Part shown: positions 1-9,383 of the stretch, in pieces | Layout: each line of letters starts with the position of its first letter | How positions within the stretch are numbered: position 1 is the first letter of the stretch | Assembly (NCBI GenBank): GCA_023409535.1 | Contig: JAEYGZ010000027.1 | Span: 496,001-560,000 of the forward strand | Direction of reading: 5' to 3' | Source: Bacillota bacterium | GTDB taxonomy: Bacteria; Bacillota; Clostridia; Lachnospirales; Lachnospiraceae | DNA: 64,000 nt | The notes under the pieces: model-generated | Database searches by the model: none | What the model saw: only the letters and a program-made list of their open reading frames with translations | What the model was told of the DNA's origin: nothing | Program-made: the position numbers and the translations under genes

Positions 1-1
1 A

Positions 2-2476
2 AAGATTGAAGAGGCGGGCATCCGTGCTGTTTGTCTGGAATCCAGACCCCATCCCGAGTTTGTGGGGGAACAGTGGTGGAAGGACGTCAGCGCAGCCCTG
101 AAGGAAGCAAAGAAAAGAAACATGAAGGTATGGATCTTGGATGATGTGCGTTACCCCACAGGATTTGCCAATGGCAAAGTACGGCAGGCAGAAGACAAAT
201 TGAAACGTAAATTCTTGGTACACCGTGAATTTGATGTGGAGGGTCCGCTTAAGGAGCATCACATCAGAATAGACTTGGAAAACGGACTCGGAGAAAAAGG
301 TAAGCCGCTGGCAAAGCGTCCTTCCAGACTGGTAGCATGTTTGATGACAGAGCGCGGTACGGGAAAGTTCTGGCCGGGTACGGTGGCTGACCTTACAGAG
401 TGCTATTCTGATGGATGGCTGACCTTTCACGTACCGGAGGGAAAATATCGAATTAGTGTTATTCTGGAGCAGACAGGAGGCGTTGCCGTTCAGGAAGACT
501 ATATTAATATGCTGGATAAAGCTTCTGTTCAGCTGCTGATTGATGAAGTATATGAATCCCACTATAACCATTTTAAAGAGTATTTTGGCAATACCCTGGC
601 CGGCTTTTTCTCGGATGAACCGGGTTTTTATAATTTTACAGTCCAGTCCGGTTTTTCCATGGATATGAAGATGGGAACGGAGATGCCGCTGCCCTGGGGC
701 GAAAAGGTGGAAGAGCTTTTAAAGCAGAGGCTGGGAGAGCAGATGAGAACGGAACTGCCTTATCTTTGGTTCGGGAGCGGAGAAGAAGTGCGAAATATCC
801 GGTATCATTATATGGATAGTATAACAGATCTTTACCGAGAAAATTTCACAGACTATATTGGAACATGGTGTGAGAAACATGGCGTGGAATATATCGGACA
901 TATCATTGAAGATAATAATTCCCATGCGCGCCTGGGTCCAAGCTGCGGACATTATTTTAAAGCAATTCACGGTCAGCATATGTCAGGTATTGATGTGGTG
1001 CAGCATCAGATCATGCCGGAGATGAACGGGGCATACTACAGTTTTGTACTTAGCAAAGAGGCAGATGGGGAATTTAATTACTACGGGCTGGCAAAGCTGG
1101 GGACCTCCATGACCCATTTAGAGGAGAAGACCAAGGGGCGCGCGCTGTGCGAGCTTTATGGAGCCTATGGCTGGATGGAAGGGCTTTCCCTTATGAAGTG
1201 GCTGACGGATCATATGCTGGTAAGAGGGATTAACACTTATGTTCCCCATGCCTTTTCAGATATCGAATTTCCTGATCCGGACTGTCCTCCGCATTTCTAT
1301 GCCGGCGGAAAGGATCCTCAATACCCGTATATGAAATATTTGTTTCAATATTTAAACCGTGCCTGCCATCTGTTAAACGGAGGTAAGGCTATCATACATA
1401 CAGCCGTTCTATACCATGCGGAGATGGAGTGGATGGGTGACAGCCTTATGTTTCACCAAATAGGAAAAGAGCTGATGGAGAACCAGACAGACTATGATGT
1501 GGTTCCCATTGAAAAACTGCTTTCCATGAAGATGAACAATGGAGAACTGCATGGGGATAATGTATCCTATCGCTGCCTGTTTGTGCCCGCCGCACAAAAA
1601 TATCCGACAGCCTTAAAAAAATGGCTGAATGAGGCAGAAAAGTCAGGCCTTCCCATCTATCAGGTAACCACAGAAGAAATTGAAAAAGAAGAAATCGCTG
1701 CAGAGGTAATATCATTGGGCAAAGTGGCAGAGACAGCTGATATCCATGGATGTAATGAGATAGAGGTATCTGAAAAGATACCCTATTTGAGATATTATCA
1801 CTATACCCATCAAGCCGAACATACAGGCATTCATATGTTTTTTAATGAATCTACGTTGCATAAGGTGGATACTAAAATCCGGTTGAATGGTGATAGACAT
1901 GCACATATTTATAATTATGATCCATATGAAAATCGTTTAACCCAAAAACCGGACTGGCAGGAGGGGGAGATGACATTACAATTAGAGCCGTCAGAGACAC
2001 TCTATCTTATCGAAACGAGCAAGTACTATGAGGCGGCAGCCATAGAAACCACTGTAATGAAAGAGGAAAATATCGACTGCGAATTTGAAATATCCGCAGC
2101 GTATTATCAGACGCCGGACAATATTGAATATGTAGACACAACAACACAGTTAAAGGATTTCTTTCAGTGGCGTCCTGAATTTGCTGGTTATATTTATTAT
2201 AAGACCTTGGTAAAAAAGCAGGAAACAACGTGTGTACTTAATCTTGGAACAGCATATGAGGCTGCTGAAGTATTTGTTAATGGTATATCAGCGGGGGTCA
2301 GAATCAATTCTCCTTATCGTTATGATTTAACAGGAATGCTTAACCTGGAACAAAATGAGGTTGTCATTAAAATAGCAACGAATCTTGTGTATGCACAATG
2401 TGATAGATTTTCCAGAAATACCATAATCCCTCCTATGGGACTGATCGGACCGGTCACAATAGCAAAAATGCCATAG
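2..2476 (+). CDS. Glycosyl hydrolase, GH106-like with C-terminal jelly-roll domain (5' partial)
   Basis: The reading frame is open from base 2, so the gene starts before the window; the GTG at 62 is only an internal valine. About 824 residues are visible. The N-terminal two thirds look like a TIM-barrel glycosidase of the large uncharacterised group related to GH106 alpha-L-rhamnosidases, with the acidic motif FFSDEPGFY as a candidate catalytic or metal site and IGHIIEDNN further on. The last ~130 residues (AEVFVNGISAG, then RYDLTGML) resemble the galactose-binding-like jelly roll that closes such enzymes and GH2 proteins. It lies 98 bp upstream of two sugar ABC permeases and is probably co-transcribed with them. 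Exact family and substrate are uncertain; rhamnosidase activity is an inference from fold and from neighbouring GH78 genes. Confidence 0.7.
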   Translation, partial: KIEEAGIRAVCLESRPHPEFVGEQWWKDVSAALKEAKKRNMKVWILDDVRYPTGFANGKVRQAEDKLKRKFLVHREFDVEGPLKEHHIRIDLENGLGEKGKPLAKRPSRLVACLMTERGTGKFWPGTVADLTECYSDGWLTFHVPEGKYRISVILEQTGGVAVQEDYINMLDKASVQLLIDEVYESHYNHFKEYFGNTLAGFFSDEPGFYNFTVQSGFSMDMKMGTEMPLPWGEKVEELLKQRLGEQMRTELPYLWFGSGEEVRNIRYHYMDSITDLYRENFTDYIGTWCEKHGVEYIGHIIEDNNSHARLGPSCGHYFKAIHGQHMSGIDVVQHQIMPEMNGAYYSFVLSKEADGEFNYYGLAKLGTSMTHLEEKTKGRALCELYGAYGWMEGLSLMKWLTDHMLVRGINTYVPHAFSDIEFPDPDCPPHFYAGGKDPQYPYMKYLFQYLNRACHLLNGGKAIIHTAVLYHAEMEWMGDSLMFHQIGKELMENQTDYDVVPIEKLLSMKMNNGELHGDNVSYRCLFVPAAQKYPTALKKWLNEAEKSGLPIYQVTTEEIEKEEIAAEVISLGKVAETADIHGCNEIEVSEKIPYLRYYHYTHQAEHTGIHMFFNESTLHKVDTKIRLNGDRHAHIYNYDPYENRLTQKPDWQEGEMTLQLEPSETLYLIETSKYYEAAAIETTVMKEENIDCEFEISAAYYQTPDNIEYVDTTTQLKDFFQWRPEFAGYIYYKTLVKKQETTCVLNLGTAYEAAEVFVNGISAGVRINSPYRYDLTGMLNLEQNEVVIKIATNLVYAQCDRFSRNTIIPPMGLIGPVTIAKMP

Positions 2477-2574
2477 AAAAACATAAAGATCGCATATGGT
2501 GATAAAGGACCTGGTATTAGATAATGAATAAGAGCTATTACAGTAAGATCAGCACATTTTTAGGAGGTTAAGTT

Positions 2575-3525
2575 ATGCCAAAAAAGAATGCGGCAGTCAA
2601 TATGCCGTTACCAAAAAGTAAAACAAGTTTGGTATACAATATTAAGAAATACTGGCCATTTTATATTATGGTACTGCCGGGAGTTGTTTTCTTTCTATTA
2701 TTTAAGTATATACCTATGCTTGGCAGTATTATCGCTTTTCAGGATTATTCCGTCTTTAAAGGTATTTTAAACAGTGACTGGGTCGGACTTAAGCACTTTA
2801 AAGCCTTGCTTACTTACCCGGACTTTCAAAGAATTTTTACCAATACTTTATTGCTTGGGTTATTCAAAACAGTTTTGATCTTTCCGATTCCGGTTATATT
2901 ATCATTGATGCTGAATGAGATAAAGAATCTACGGTTGAAAAAGGCAATACAAACTTCAGTATACATCCCCTATTTTTTGTCATGGGTTATTGTTGGAGGT
3001 TTGATTTTTGATTTATTCGGAGTGGGTGGACTTTTTAATAATATCCGTAACCTTTTTGGAATGGATACGCTTCTGGCAATGCAAAAGGAAACCTGGTTCC
3101 GTCCGATTTACGTAATATCCTCTATCTGGAAAGATTCAGGGTGGGGAACAGTTGTATATTTAGCGGCAATTAGCGGAATTGATCCATCCCTTTATGAATC
3201 GGCGGCCATTGATGGAGCATCCCGTTTTGTCAGAATTAAATACATTACATTCCCACTGCTTATTCCAACAGTACTAACGCTATTCCTTTTAAACATAGGC
3301 GGCTTTTTAGAACTGGGCTTTGATCAGGTCTTTAATTTGCTGACGCCTATGACTTATAGTGTCGGAGATATTTTTGATACCTATGTTTACCGGGTGGGTA
3401 TTCAAAAAGCTCAATACAGCTTTACGACAGCTGTTGGATTATTCCAGTCTACCATTGGCCTGTTTCTTGTATTGACATTTAATAAGCTATCAAAAAGATT
3501 TTCAGAGGATGGGGGGTTATGGTAA
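2575..3525 (+). CDS. Sugar ABC transporter permease, LplB type
   Basis: A 316-residue inner-membrane permease of the LplB/COG4209 family, which imports complex or plant-derived oligosaccharides. About six hydrophobic segments are visible, the first at residues ~28-48, and the EAA loop that contacts the ATPase reads YESAAIDGASRF in the second half. AGGAGG precedes the ATG at a good distance. It overlaps the next permease gene by 7 bp, so the two are translationally coupled. No ATPase gene is nearby, as usual for this family, which shares an MsmX-type ATPase encoded elsewhere. No binding protein for this pair is in the window; it may lie upstream of base 1. Confidence 0.93.
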   Translation: MPKKNAAVNMPLPKSKTSLVYNIKKYWPFYIMVLPGVVFFLLFKYIPMLGSIIAFQDYSVFKGILNSDWVGLKHFKALLTYPDFQRIFTNTLLLGLFKTVLIFPIPVILSLMLNEIKNLRLKKAIQTSVYIPYFLSWVIVGGLIFDLFGVGGLFNNIRNLFGMDTLLAMQKETWFRPIYVISSIWKDSGWGTVVYLAAISGIDPSLYESAAIDGASRFVRIKYITFPLLIPTVLTLFLLNIGGFLELGFDQVFNLLTPMTYSVGDIFDTYVYRVGIQKAQYSFTTAVGLFQSTIGLFLVLTFNKLSKRFSEDGGLW

Positions 3526-4391
3526 TGAGAGAATCCATAAAGGATAAGTTGTTTCGCGGTTCTATTACTTTTATTTTATGCATACTGGGATTTATAGCAT
3601 TGGTTCCGCTAATTAGTGTTGTATCAATGTCTTTCAGCTCAAAAGCCGCAGCAGATATGAACATTGTCAATTTGTGGCCGGTGGGATTTACGTTTGCTTC
3701 CTGGAAATATATTTTAACAGATGGTAATCTATGGAAAGCATTTTTAATCACACTTATGGCAACTGTTATTGGTACGACATTGGCTCTGACGATAACAGCC
3801 TTAATGGCATATCCTCTTTCAAAAAAAGAATTTATAGTAGGACATGTGCTTATGCTGTTTGTCATTATAACAATGATCTTCAAAGCACCGATCGTACCAT
3901 ATTTTTTAACTGTTAAGGGAATGGGACTTTTTAATAATCCGCTGGTATTGGTGGTGCCTCATATTCTATCGGCCTATAATCTTGCAATTATGAGGACATT
4001 CTTTAAACAGTTTCCGGCTGAGGTGGAGGAGGCGGCTAAAATTGACGGCTGCGGCTATTTCCAGATATTATATAAGATCATTCTTCCTTCGTCGAAAGCT
4101 GTAATGACCACAGTGGGACTGTTTTATGGAGTAACAATATGGAATCAGTTTCAGCATCCGCTTATGTTTATACAAAATACCGATTTATTTCCTCTTCAAA
4201 TGAAGATTCGACAGCTGATCAGTGGAGGAACAGAAATGGTTAATATCACAATGAAAGCAAATGTAAATTATACGGAAAGCACGCTAAGTGCAGCAACGGT
4301 AGTTTTTGCAATTGTACCGATTATTGCAATTTATCCCTGGCTGCAGAAATATTTTGCTCAAGGTGCTATGCTAGGATCTGTAAAGGGATAA
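3519..4391 (+). CDS. Sugar ABC transporter permease, YtcP type
   Basis: A 290-residue partner permease (COG0395, YtcP/LplC type) that forms a heterodimeric channel with the preceding protein. About six membrane segments are visible and the EAA loop reads EEAAKIDGCGYFQI. Two in-frame starts are possible, ATG at 3519 and ATG at 3525; the second overlaps the upstream stop as TAATG. A GAGGATGGGGGG ribosome site sits close before both, so the choice is not settled. The C-terminus ends in the family pattern of a basic stretch and GAMLGSVKG. A hairpin follows before the kinase gene. Confidence 0.93.
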   Translation: MVMRESIKDKLFRGSITFILCILGFIALVPLISVVSMSFSSKAAADMNIVNLWPVGFTFASWKYILTDGNLWKAFLITLMATVIGTTLALTITALMAYPLSKKEFIVGHVLMLFVIITMIFKAPIVPYFLTVKGMGLFNNPLVLVVPHILSAYNLAIMRTFFKQFPAEVEEAAKIDGCGYFQILYKIILPSSKAVMTTVGLFYGVTIWNQFQHPLMFIQNTDLFPLQMKIRQLISGGTEMVNITMKANVNYTESTLSAATVVFAIVPIIAIYPWLQKYFAQGAMLGSVKG

Positions 4392-4425
4392 GTGCGCCTG
4401 ACGAAATAGAATATTATGAATAGCC

Positions 4426-4452
4426 AGCAGCAGTGGATTTTTCCCTGCTGCT
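4426..4452 (+). terminator. Hairpin between permease and kinase genes (weak terminator or processing site)
   Basis: AGCAGCAG at 4426-4433 pairs perfectly with CTGCTGCT at 4445-4452 around an 11-base T-rich loop. Only a poor T-run follows, so it is more likely an attenuator or mRNA-stability element that lowers kinase expression relative to the transporter. Confidence 0.4.
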
Positions 4453-4482
4453 AAGGTTTATTAAATGGAATGGGAAGGAATC

Positions 4483-6306
4483 ATGATTAAAAAGCATTTT
4501 AAAGATATGAAAATCAGGAGAAAATTAATCGTCAGCTACTTGCTGGCATGCGTCATTCCGCTAATTATTACCTGCTTTATTATTTATAGGGTTTCTGCAA
4601 ACAGTCTGCAGGAAACCTCTCTTGAATTTGCTTCCATTTTCAGTTCTCAGATTGTAATGAATTTAGATGATTTTATTGACGAATATGATAGAGTGACGAG
4701 ATCGGTTTTTGTTGATAACGACATTATAAGTAAGTTGGATGGCGATGCGGTTGTAATTGAGCGAATTAACAATCAGTTAGACTTACGTAAGATTATGATG
4801 CGGCTTACAACGCTAAAACCGGAAATTAAAAATATTTGCTTCCTGACGAATGACAATCAATTTTATCAATATAACAATGAAGGTGATTTTATTGATAAAG
4901 AGATATTAAAAAAGCAGGGTTGGTTGAATGAAATACTTCAGTCAGAAAATAATCTGGTCATAACAGCCGTTCATGACCGTTCCTATTGTGACAGAAATTC
5001 GGATGGGATTGTCTTTACTGTGGGGAGGAAGCTTTTTAATAACAGAGGTTCCTATGTTGGAATGCTCTTGATAGATTTGGAGCCTGCCAGCTTAATTGAG
5101 CTCAGTGAAGGCTTTTTACTTGCTCGCAGTCAATATAATATTAAAATCAGTATAACGGATTCTCACTATAGTATTATATATGATTCAGATGTAGCCAGCG
5201 GTTTACTTACCTGGGAAGAGGCAATAAGGTCAGCCCCACCGCTTCTCTATCAGAAAAGAGCGCAGGATTATATTGTTTTAACCAATGAAACAGACACGGC
5301 CGGTTTAAAAATAAATGCGGTGATACCAAAGAGCAGTTTACTCTTTAAGATTAAGAGAATAGGATATGTAACAACGTTTGCGATCATAGGATGCATTATT
5401 GTTATTATTATAACTTCGTCGTTTTTCAGTAAAATGATCACAAAGCCCATTGGAAAATTACAGAAGCGTATGAGACAGGTAGAAGAAGGAGAATATAAGG
5501 AGCTAATTCAAAAGGAAGCCGATGATGAAATCGGAAGTCTGGTCAATAGCTATAATCGTATGGTGCTAAAGATTAAAGCACTGATAGAAGATGTCTATCT
5601 GGCCGAAATAAAACAGAAAAACGCCAGATATCTTGCATTGAAGACACAAATTAACCCGCATATGTTATATAATACCTTGGAATCTATTCGTATGAAGGCG
5701 TTAGTGAATGGGGCGGATGAGGTTGCGGATATGATTAAAATACTTGCTAAAATGTTTCGGATAACGCTCAATGACAGTACAATTTCATATAAAATCCGAG
5801 ACGAGGTCATCTATGCAGAAAATTACATTAAGCTTCAAAACATGCGATTTCATGATTTCTTTTTTCTGGAGGTAAAATTAGAAGAACAATTGTTGGAGGC
5901 ATCCATTATTTCCATGGTGCTTCAGCCTGTCATAGAGAATAGTATAGAGCATGGTTTGAAGGGCAGAGATGTACCGCTGCATATTGTTGTGGAGGGAGTA
6001 ATCACTGACGATGAGGATATTTTAATTCAAATAAGCGATGATGGAAAGGGAATGTCACCTGATCGCAGGAACGAAATTAATAACTGTATTTTACAGGCTG
6101 GATCAGATAAGCTAAATCTGAAACAAAAAGGTGAAGAAGGAAGAACCAGCATTGGTTTAAAGAATATTACGGAACGTATAAAGCTGTATTATGGAGATAA
6201 GTATTATCTTAAAGTGGTAAGCAGCGGACGGGAAGGGACTGTTATAGAAATCTGTATTCCGGCTCAATATGACCAAATCAGGAAGGAGGCGGGTCATGAT
6301 TTATAG
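4483..6306 (+). CDS. YesM-type sensor histidine kinase
   Basis: A membrane sensor kinase of about 607 residues that would sense a sugar ligand outside the cell and phosphorylate the following YesN regulator. A membrane segment near residues 14-37, a ~240-residue extracellular sensor region, a second membrane segment near 285-310 and a HAMP linker precede the His_kinase domain. The phosphoacceptor is His393 in INPHMLYNTLES; the ATPase domain shows QPVIENSIEHGL, DDGKGM and the G2-type motif IGLKNI. I chose the ATG at 4483 because GGGAAGG lies just before it; an ATG at 4465 would add six residues. It overlaps the regulator gene by 11 bp, which marks a cognate pair. Confidence 0.92.
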   Translation: MIKKHFKDMKIRRKLIVSYLLACVIPLIITCFIIYRVSANSLQETSLEFASIFSSQIVMNLDDFIDEYDRVTRSVFVDNDIISKLDGDAVVIERINNQLDLRKIMMRLTTLKPEIKNICFLTNDNQFYQYNNEGDFIDKEILKKQGWLNEILQSENNLVITAVHDRSYCDRNSDGIVFTVGRKLFNNRGSYVGMLLIDLEPASLIELSEGFLLARSQYNIKISITDSHYSIIYDSDVASGLLTWEEAIRSAPPLLYQKRAQDYIVLTNETDTAGLKINAVIPKSSLLFKIKRIGYVTTFAIIGCIIVIIITSSFFSKMITKPIGKLQKRMRQVEEGEYKELIQKEADDEIGSLVNSYNRMVLKIKALIEDVYLAEIKQKNARYLALKTQINPHMLYNTLESIRMKALVNGADEVADMIKILAKMFRITLNDSTISYKIRDEVIYAENYIKLQNMRFHDFFFLEVKLEEQLLEASIISMVLQPVIENSIEHGLKGRDVPLHIVVEGVITDDEDILIQISDDGKGMSPDRRNEINNCILQAGSDKLNLKQKGEEGRTSIGLKNITERIKLYYGDKYYLKVVSSGREGTVIEICIPAQYDQIRKEAGHDL

Positions 6307-7864
6307 AGTATTGGTTGTTGATGATGAACCAAGTATCACAGAGGGAATTAGTTTCTTAATTGAGCGGCTGATACCGGATTGTGAGGTGGTTGCGCTGGCC
6401 TATGATGGTGCAGAAGGATTTCAAAAAGCAATTTCTTTAAAACCGGATATTATAATAACTGATATCCGTATGCCTGAGGTTGACGGGTTTGAGATGATAC
6501 GCCGATTAAAGGAAACTGATTTTCAATCACGCTTTATCATTCTGAGCGGACATGCTGAGTTTGCGTATGCCCGAACAGCTATAAAACTGGGAGTTGAAGA
6601 ATATATTACAAAGCCTGTGGAAGAAGATGAATTGTGTCTGGTTTTGAATAAGGCCTGCAATCTCGTGAAAGAGGAACGTAGGAAGCATGAACAGGTGCAG
6701 GAAATGGAACGTGCAATGATGGAATATACACTCAAGGATATTCTGGAAAGCACTGAAGCAAAATCAGAAATTAATAAGAAACGGCTGCAAGGTCTTGGAA
6801 TACCTGCTTCATATAAATGGTATGTGGGTGCGGTTGTTGAAAACAATGACAAAAATGCTGCGGAGATAAGAAATGATTTTATGGATGGACTAAAGCGACT
6901 GATGGAACGGCATATTGCATTCTGTCCGGTAAAAATTGCTGTTCCTGTATCAGACATTTCAATCGTTATAATCGTGGCACACGATGCGGACTACCAAAAG
7001 CTATCAGATAATATGGGAAAGCTGCGGGCAGATCTTTCAAGAACGCTCGAAGTCAGCATAAACATCGGTATGGGCAGAATGTACCATAGGATTGAAGATA
7101 TCAGGGAATCATTTGAAGAAGCACGTTGCGCTTTAAATTACAAGATCATTAAAGGGTTGGATTGCGTCATTACGTACGATCAGATTTATGACATTGATTC
7201 AAAACCGAAGATGGTTGCTGCGGAAGATATAAAGAGATTTGAAAGCTATATTGACAGTATGGATGATAAGGGATGTAAGCTAGTCATTGATGACATTTTT
7301 CGCAAAGTAGAAAAGGAAAAGGATTTAACACTTACGGACCTGCAGCTTCTAAGTCTTAATTTAATCCTGTCGGGGATGAGAAAAATGTCATTTATGCAGA
7401 TCCAATTAAATGAGTATCTTGGTAAAAATATTTTTTCTCTGGAGAGTATTGCAAAATTTCAAACAACAACGCAGTTAAAAAACTGGATTTTTAATATGCT
7501 GAAAAGTATGAATGAGCTGATGCTGAAAAATACAGTGCCTGAAAAGCGTGATGTGATTGAGGAAGCCAAGGAATATATGTGCAGGAACTTTAACAAGAAT
7601 ATCAGTTTGAAGGAGCTCTCGGAGCGTTTCTTCATCAATCCGTATTATTTTAGCCAGCTATTTAAAAAGAAGACAGGAGAGACCTACCAAAATTATCTGA
7701 TCAAGTTACGGGTCGACAGGGCAAAAAAGCTCCTGGAAGAAACTGACCTGAAAATCTATGAAATATGCGAATTAGTCGGTTATACTGATATCAATCATTT
7801 TAACAAAATATTTGAACGGGTTGTCGGCAGGAAGCCCAGTGAATATAAAAAGATAAAAAAATAA
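6296..7864 (+). CDS. YesN-type response regulator with AraC DNA-binding domain
   Basis: A 522-residue regulator: receiver domain at residues 1-120 with the acidic pocket DDE at 9-11 and phosphoacceptor Asp56 (ITDIRMPEVDG), a ~270-residue middle linker region, and a C-terminal AraC-type double helix-turn-helix (ISLKELSERFFINPYYFS, then IYEICELVGYTDINHFNKIF). Start ATG at 6296 is supported by AAGGAGG six bases upstream; the longer frame from 6269 lacks a ribosome site. It is coupled to the kinase gene and likely activates this operon of permeases, GH43 and GH78. No operator of the type seen at 28.6 kb was found in its neighbourhood. Confidence 0.93.
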   Translation: MIYRVLVVDDEPSITEGISFLIERLIPDCEVVALAYDGAEGFQKAISLKPDIIITDIRMPEVDGFEMIRRLKETDFQSRFIILSGHAEFAYARTAIKLGVEEYITKPVEEDELCLVLNKACNLVKEERRKHEQVQEMERAMMEYTLKDILESTEAKSEINKKRLQGLGIPASYKWYVGAVVENNDKNAAEIRNDFMDGLKRLMERHIAFCPVKIAVPVSDISIVIIVAHDADYQKLSDNMGKLRADLSRTLEVSINIGMGRMYHRIEDIRESFEEARCALNYKIIKGLDCVITYDQIYDIDSKPKMVAAEDIKRFESYIDSMDDKGCKLVIDDIFRKVEKEKDLTLTDLQLLSLNLILSGMRKMSFMQIQLNEYLGKNIFSLESIAKFQTTTQLKNWIFNMLKSMNELMLKNTVPEKRDVIEEAKEYMCRNFNKNISLKELSERFFINPYYFSQLFKKKTGETYQNYLIKLRVDRAKKLLEETDLKIYEICELVGYTDINHFNKIFERVVGRKPSEYKKIKK

Positions 7865-7895
7865 CGGTATTTTAACGTATAGGAGGGGCTTATTT

Positions 7896-9329
7896 ATGAA
7901 GAAACACCAGCAGGTGTTTAATCCGTTTTTACCTCAATATGAATATATCCCGGACGGAGAACCACATATATTCGGAGAACGTGTTTACTTATATGGCAGT
8001 CACGACAGATTTGGCGGTAATGCTTATTGCATGAATGATTATGTATGCTATTCGGCAGACGTACATAATCTGGCGGAATGGAGACAGGAAGGTATTATCT
8101 ATCATAAGGGGGATGATCCGAGAAATCCGGAAGCAACACATTGTCTCTGGGCTCCGGATGTGATACGGGGACAGGATGGAAGATATTATCTGTACTACTG
8201 TTTTGATACCTTGCCTGAAATCGGTGTTGCTGTCAGTGATACACCTGCCGGCTTATATCAGTACCTTGGACTTGTTCATTATCCTGATCTAACCGTATTA
8301 GGCAGAAGAGAGGGCGACTATATTCAGTTTGATCCGGGTGTCTTTATTGAGGATGACGGAGAGATTTATCTGTATTCCGGTAATGCGCCCAGGACAATGG
8401 AGGATACTGCTCGTAAGAATTCACAGGTAATGAGATTGGAAAAGGATATGCTGACAATCAAAGCAGGACCTTATGAATTGCTTCCTGCCATCCGTAACAG
8501 TAAAGGGACAGGATTCGAAGGGCATGAATTTTTTGAAGCCAGTTCCATTCGCAAAATTAATGGTAAATACTATCTTGTATACTCTGATATAAACAGCTAT
8601 TCCTTATGTTATGCAATCAGTGATAAACCCGATCAGGGATATCGTTATGGCGGTATCCTTATCAGTCTTGGTGATATTGGCTATGGGAACAGAAGTGTGC
8701 CTCAAGCGCGAAATGCGCTGGGAAATATTCATGGCGGAATGGAATATATCAACGGACAATGGTACATCTTCTATCATCGTCAGACTAATCGGACTCAATA
8801 CAGCAGACAAGCCTGTGCGGAAAAAATCACCATTCTGCCGGATGGTAAGATTAAGCAGGCTGAGATGACCTCCTGCGGTTTAAATAACAGCCCTCTTAAT
8901 GGATTTGGGGAATATATGGCAGCGATTGCATGTAATCTTTGGGCGGCTGACGGAGGGGTATTCTCCTCTCCCACACGAATGGATGACAGATATCCGTATT
9001 TTACTCAGGACGGACAGGATACTGAAGAAGATGCAAATCAATATATAGCTAATATTAGGGATGGTGCAGTTGCAGGCTATAAGTACTTTGATTTTCAGGA
9101 TTTACATATGATCTCTATAACAGTTCGTGGTAATGGTCAGGGAAAATTTATAATAGCCACAGAAGAGAATGGTGATGTCAGAGGAGAAATTACTATATCT
9201 ATTAATTCTGCTGATTGGATAAAATTCGATACTCTGATAAATATAAGAAATGGAGTGTCAGCCTTGTTTTTTAAGTATTTTGGGGTTGGCAGTCTTGATT
9301 TTTTAAAGTTTGAATTACTATCGAATTAA
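7896..9329 (+). CDS. GH43 family glycosidase with C-terminal CBM6-like domain
   Basis: A 477-residue five-bladed propeller enzyme of the GH43 alpha-L-arabinofuranosidase/beta-xylosidase family. The catalytic triad can be placed: general base Asp20 in IPDGEP, pKa modulator Asp146 in FDPGVF, and general acid Glu214 in FFEASSIRK. CLWAPDV near residue 93 is also typical. Residues ~330-477 form a beta-rich domain resembling a CBM6 carbohydrate-binding module (YKYFDFQDLHMI, GNGQGKF). There is no signal peptide, so it acts on imported oligosaccharides. AGGAGGGG precedes the ATG, 31 bp after the YesN stop, within the same operon. Arabinosidase versus xylosidase cannot be decided by eye. Confidence 0.9.
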   Translation: MKKHQQVFNPFLPQYEYIPDGEPHIFGERVYLYGSHDRFGGNAYCMNDYVCYSADVHNLAEWRQEGIIYHKGDDPRNPEATHCLWAPDVIRGQDGRYYLYYCFDTLPEIGVAVSDTPAGLYQYLGLVHYPDLTVLGRREGDYIQFDPGVFIEDDGEIYLYSGNAPRTMEDTARKNSQVMRLEKDMLTIKAGPYELLPAIRNSKGTGFEGHEFFEASSIRKINGKYYLVYSDINSYSLCYAISDKPDQGYRYGGILISLGDIGYGNRSVPQARNALGNIHGGMEYINGQWYIFYHRQTNRTQYSRQACAEKITILPDGKIKQAEMTSCGLNNSPLNGFGEYMAAIACNLWAADGGVFSSPTRMDDRYPYFTQDGQDTEEDANQYIANIRDGAVAGYKYFDFQDLHMISITVRGNGQGKFIIATEENGDVRGEITISINSADWIKFDTLINIRNGVSALFFKYFGVGSLDFLKFELLSN

Positions 9330-9383
9330 TATGATTTTATGCAATGGAAAAGTTGAGTTTATTTACAATTAGGGAGAAATAAA

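Noticed and set aside
3479..3883. Minus-strand open frame of 134 codons
   Set aside because: It lies entirely opposite the two well-supported permease genes and has no recognisable domain.
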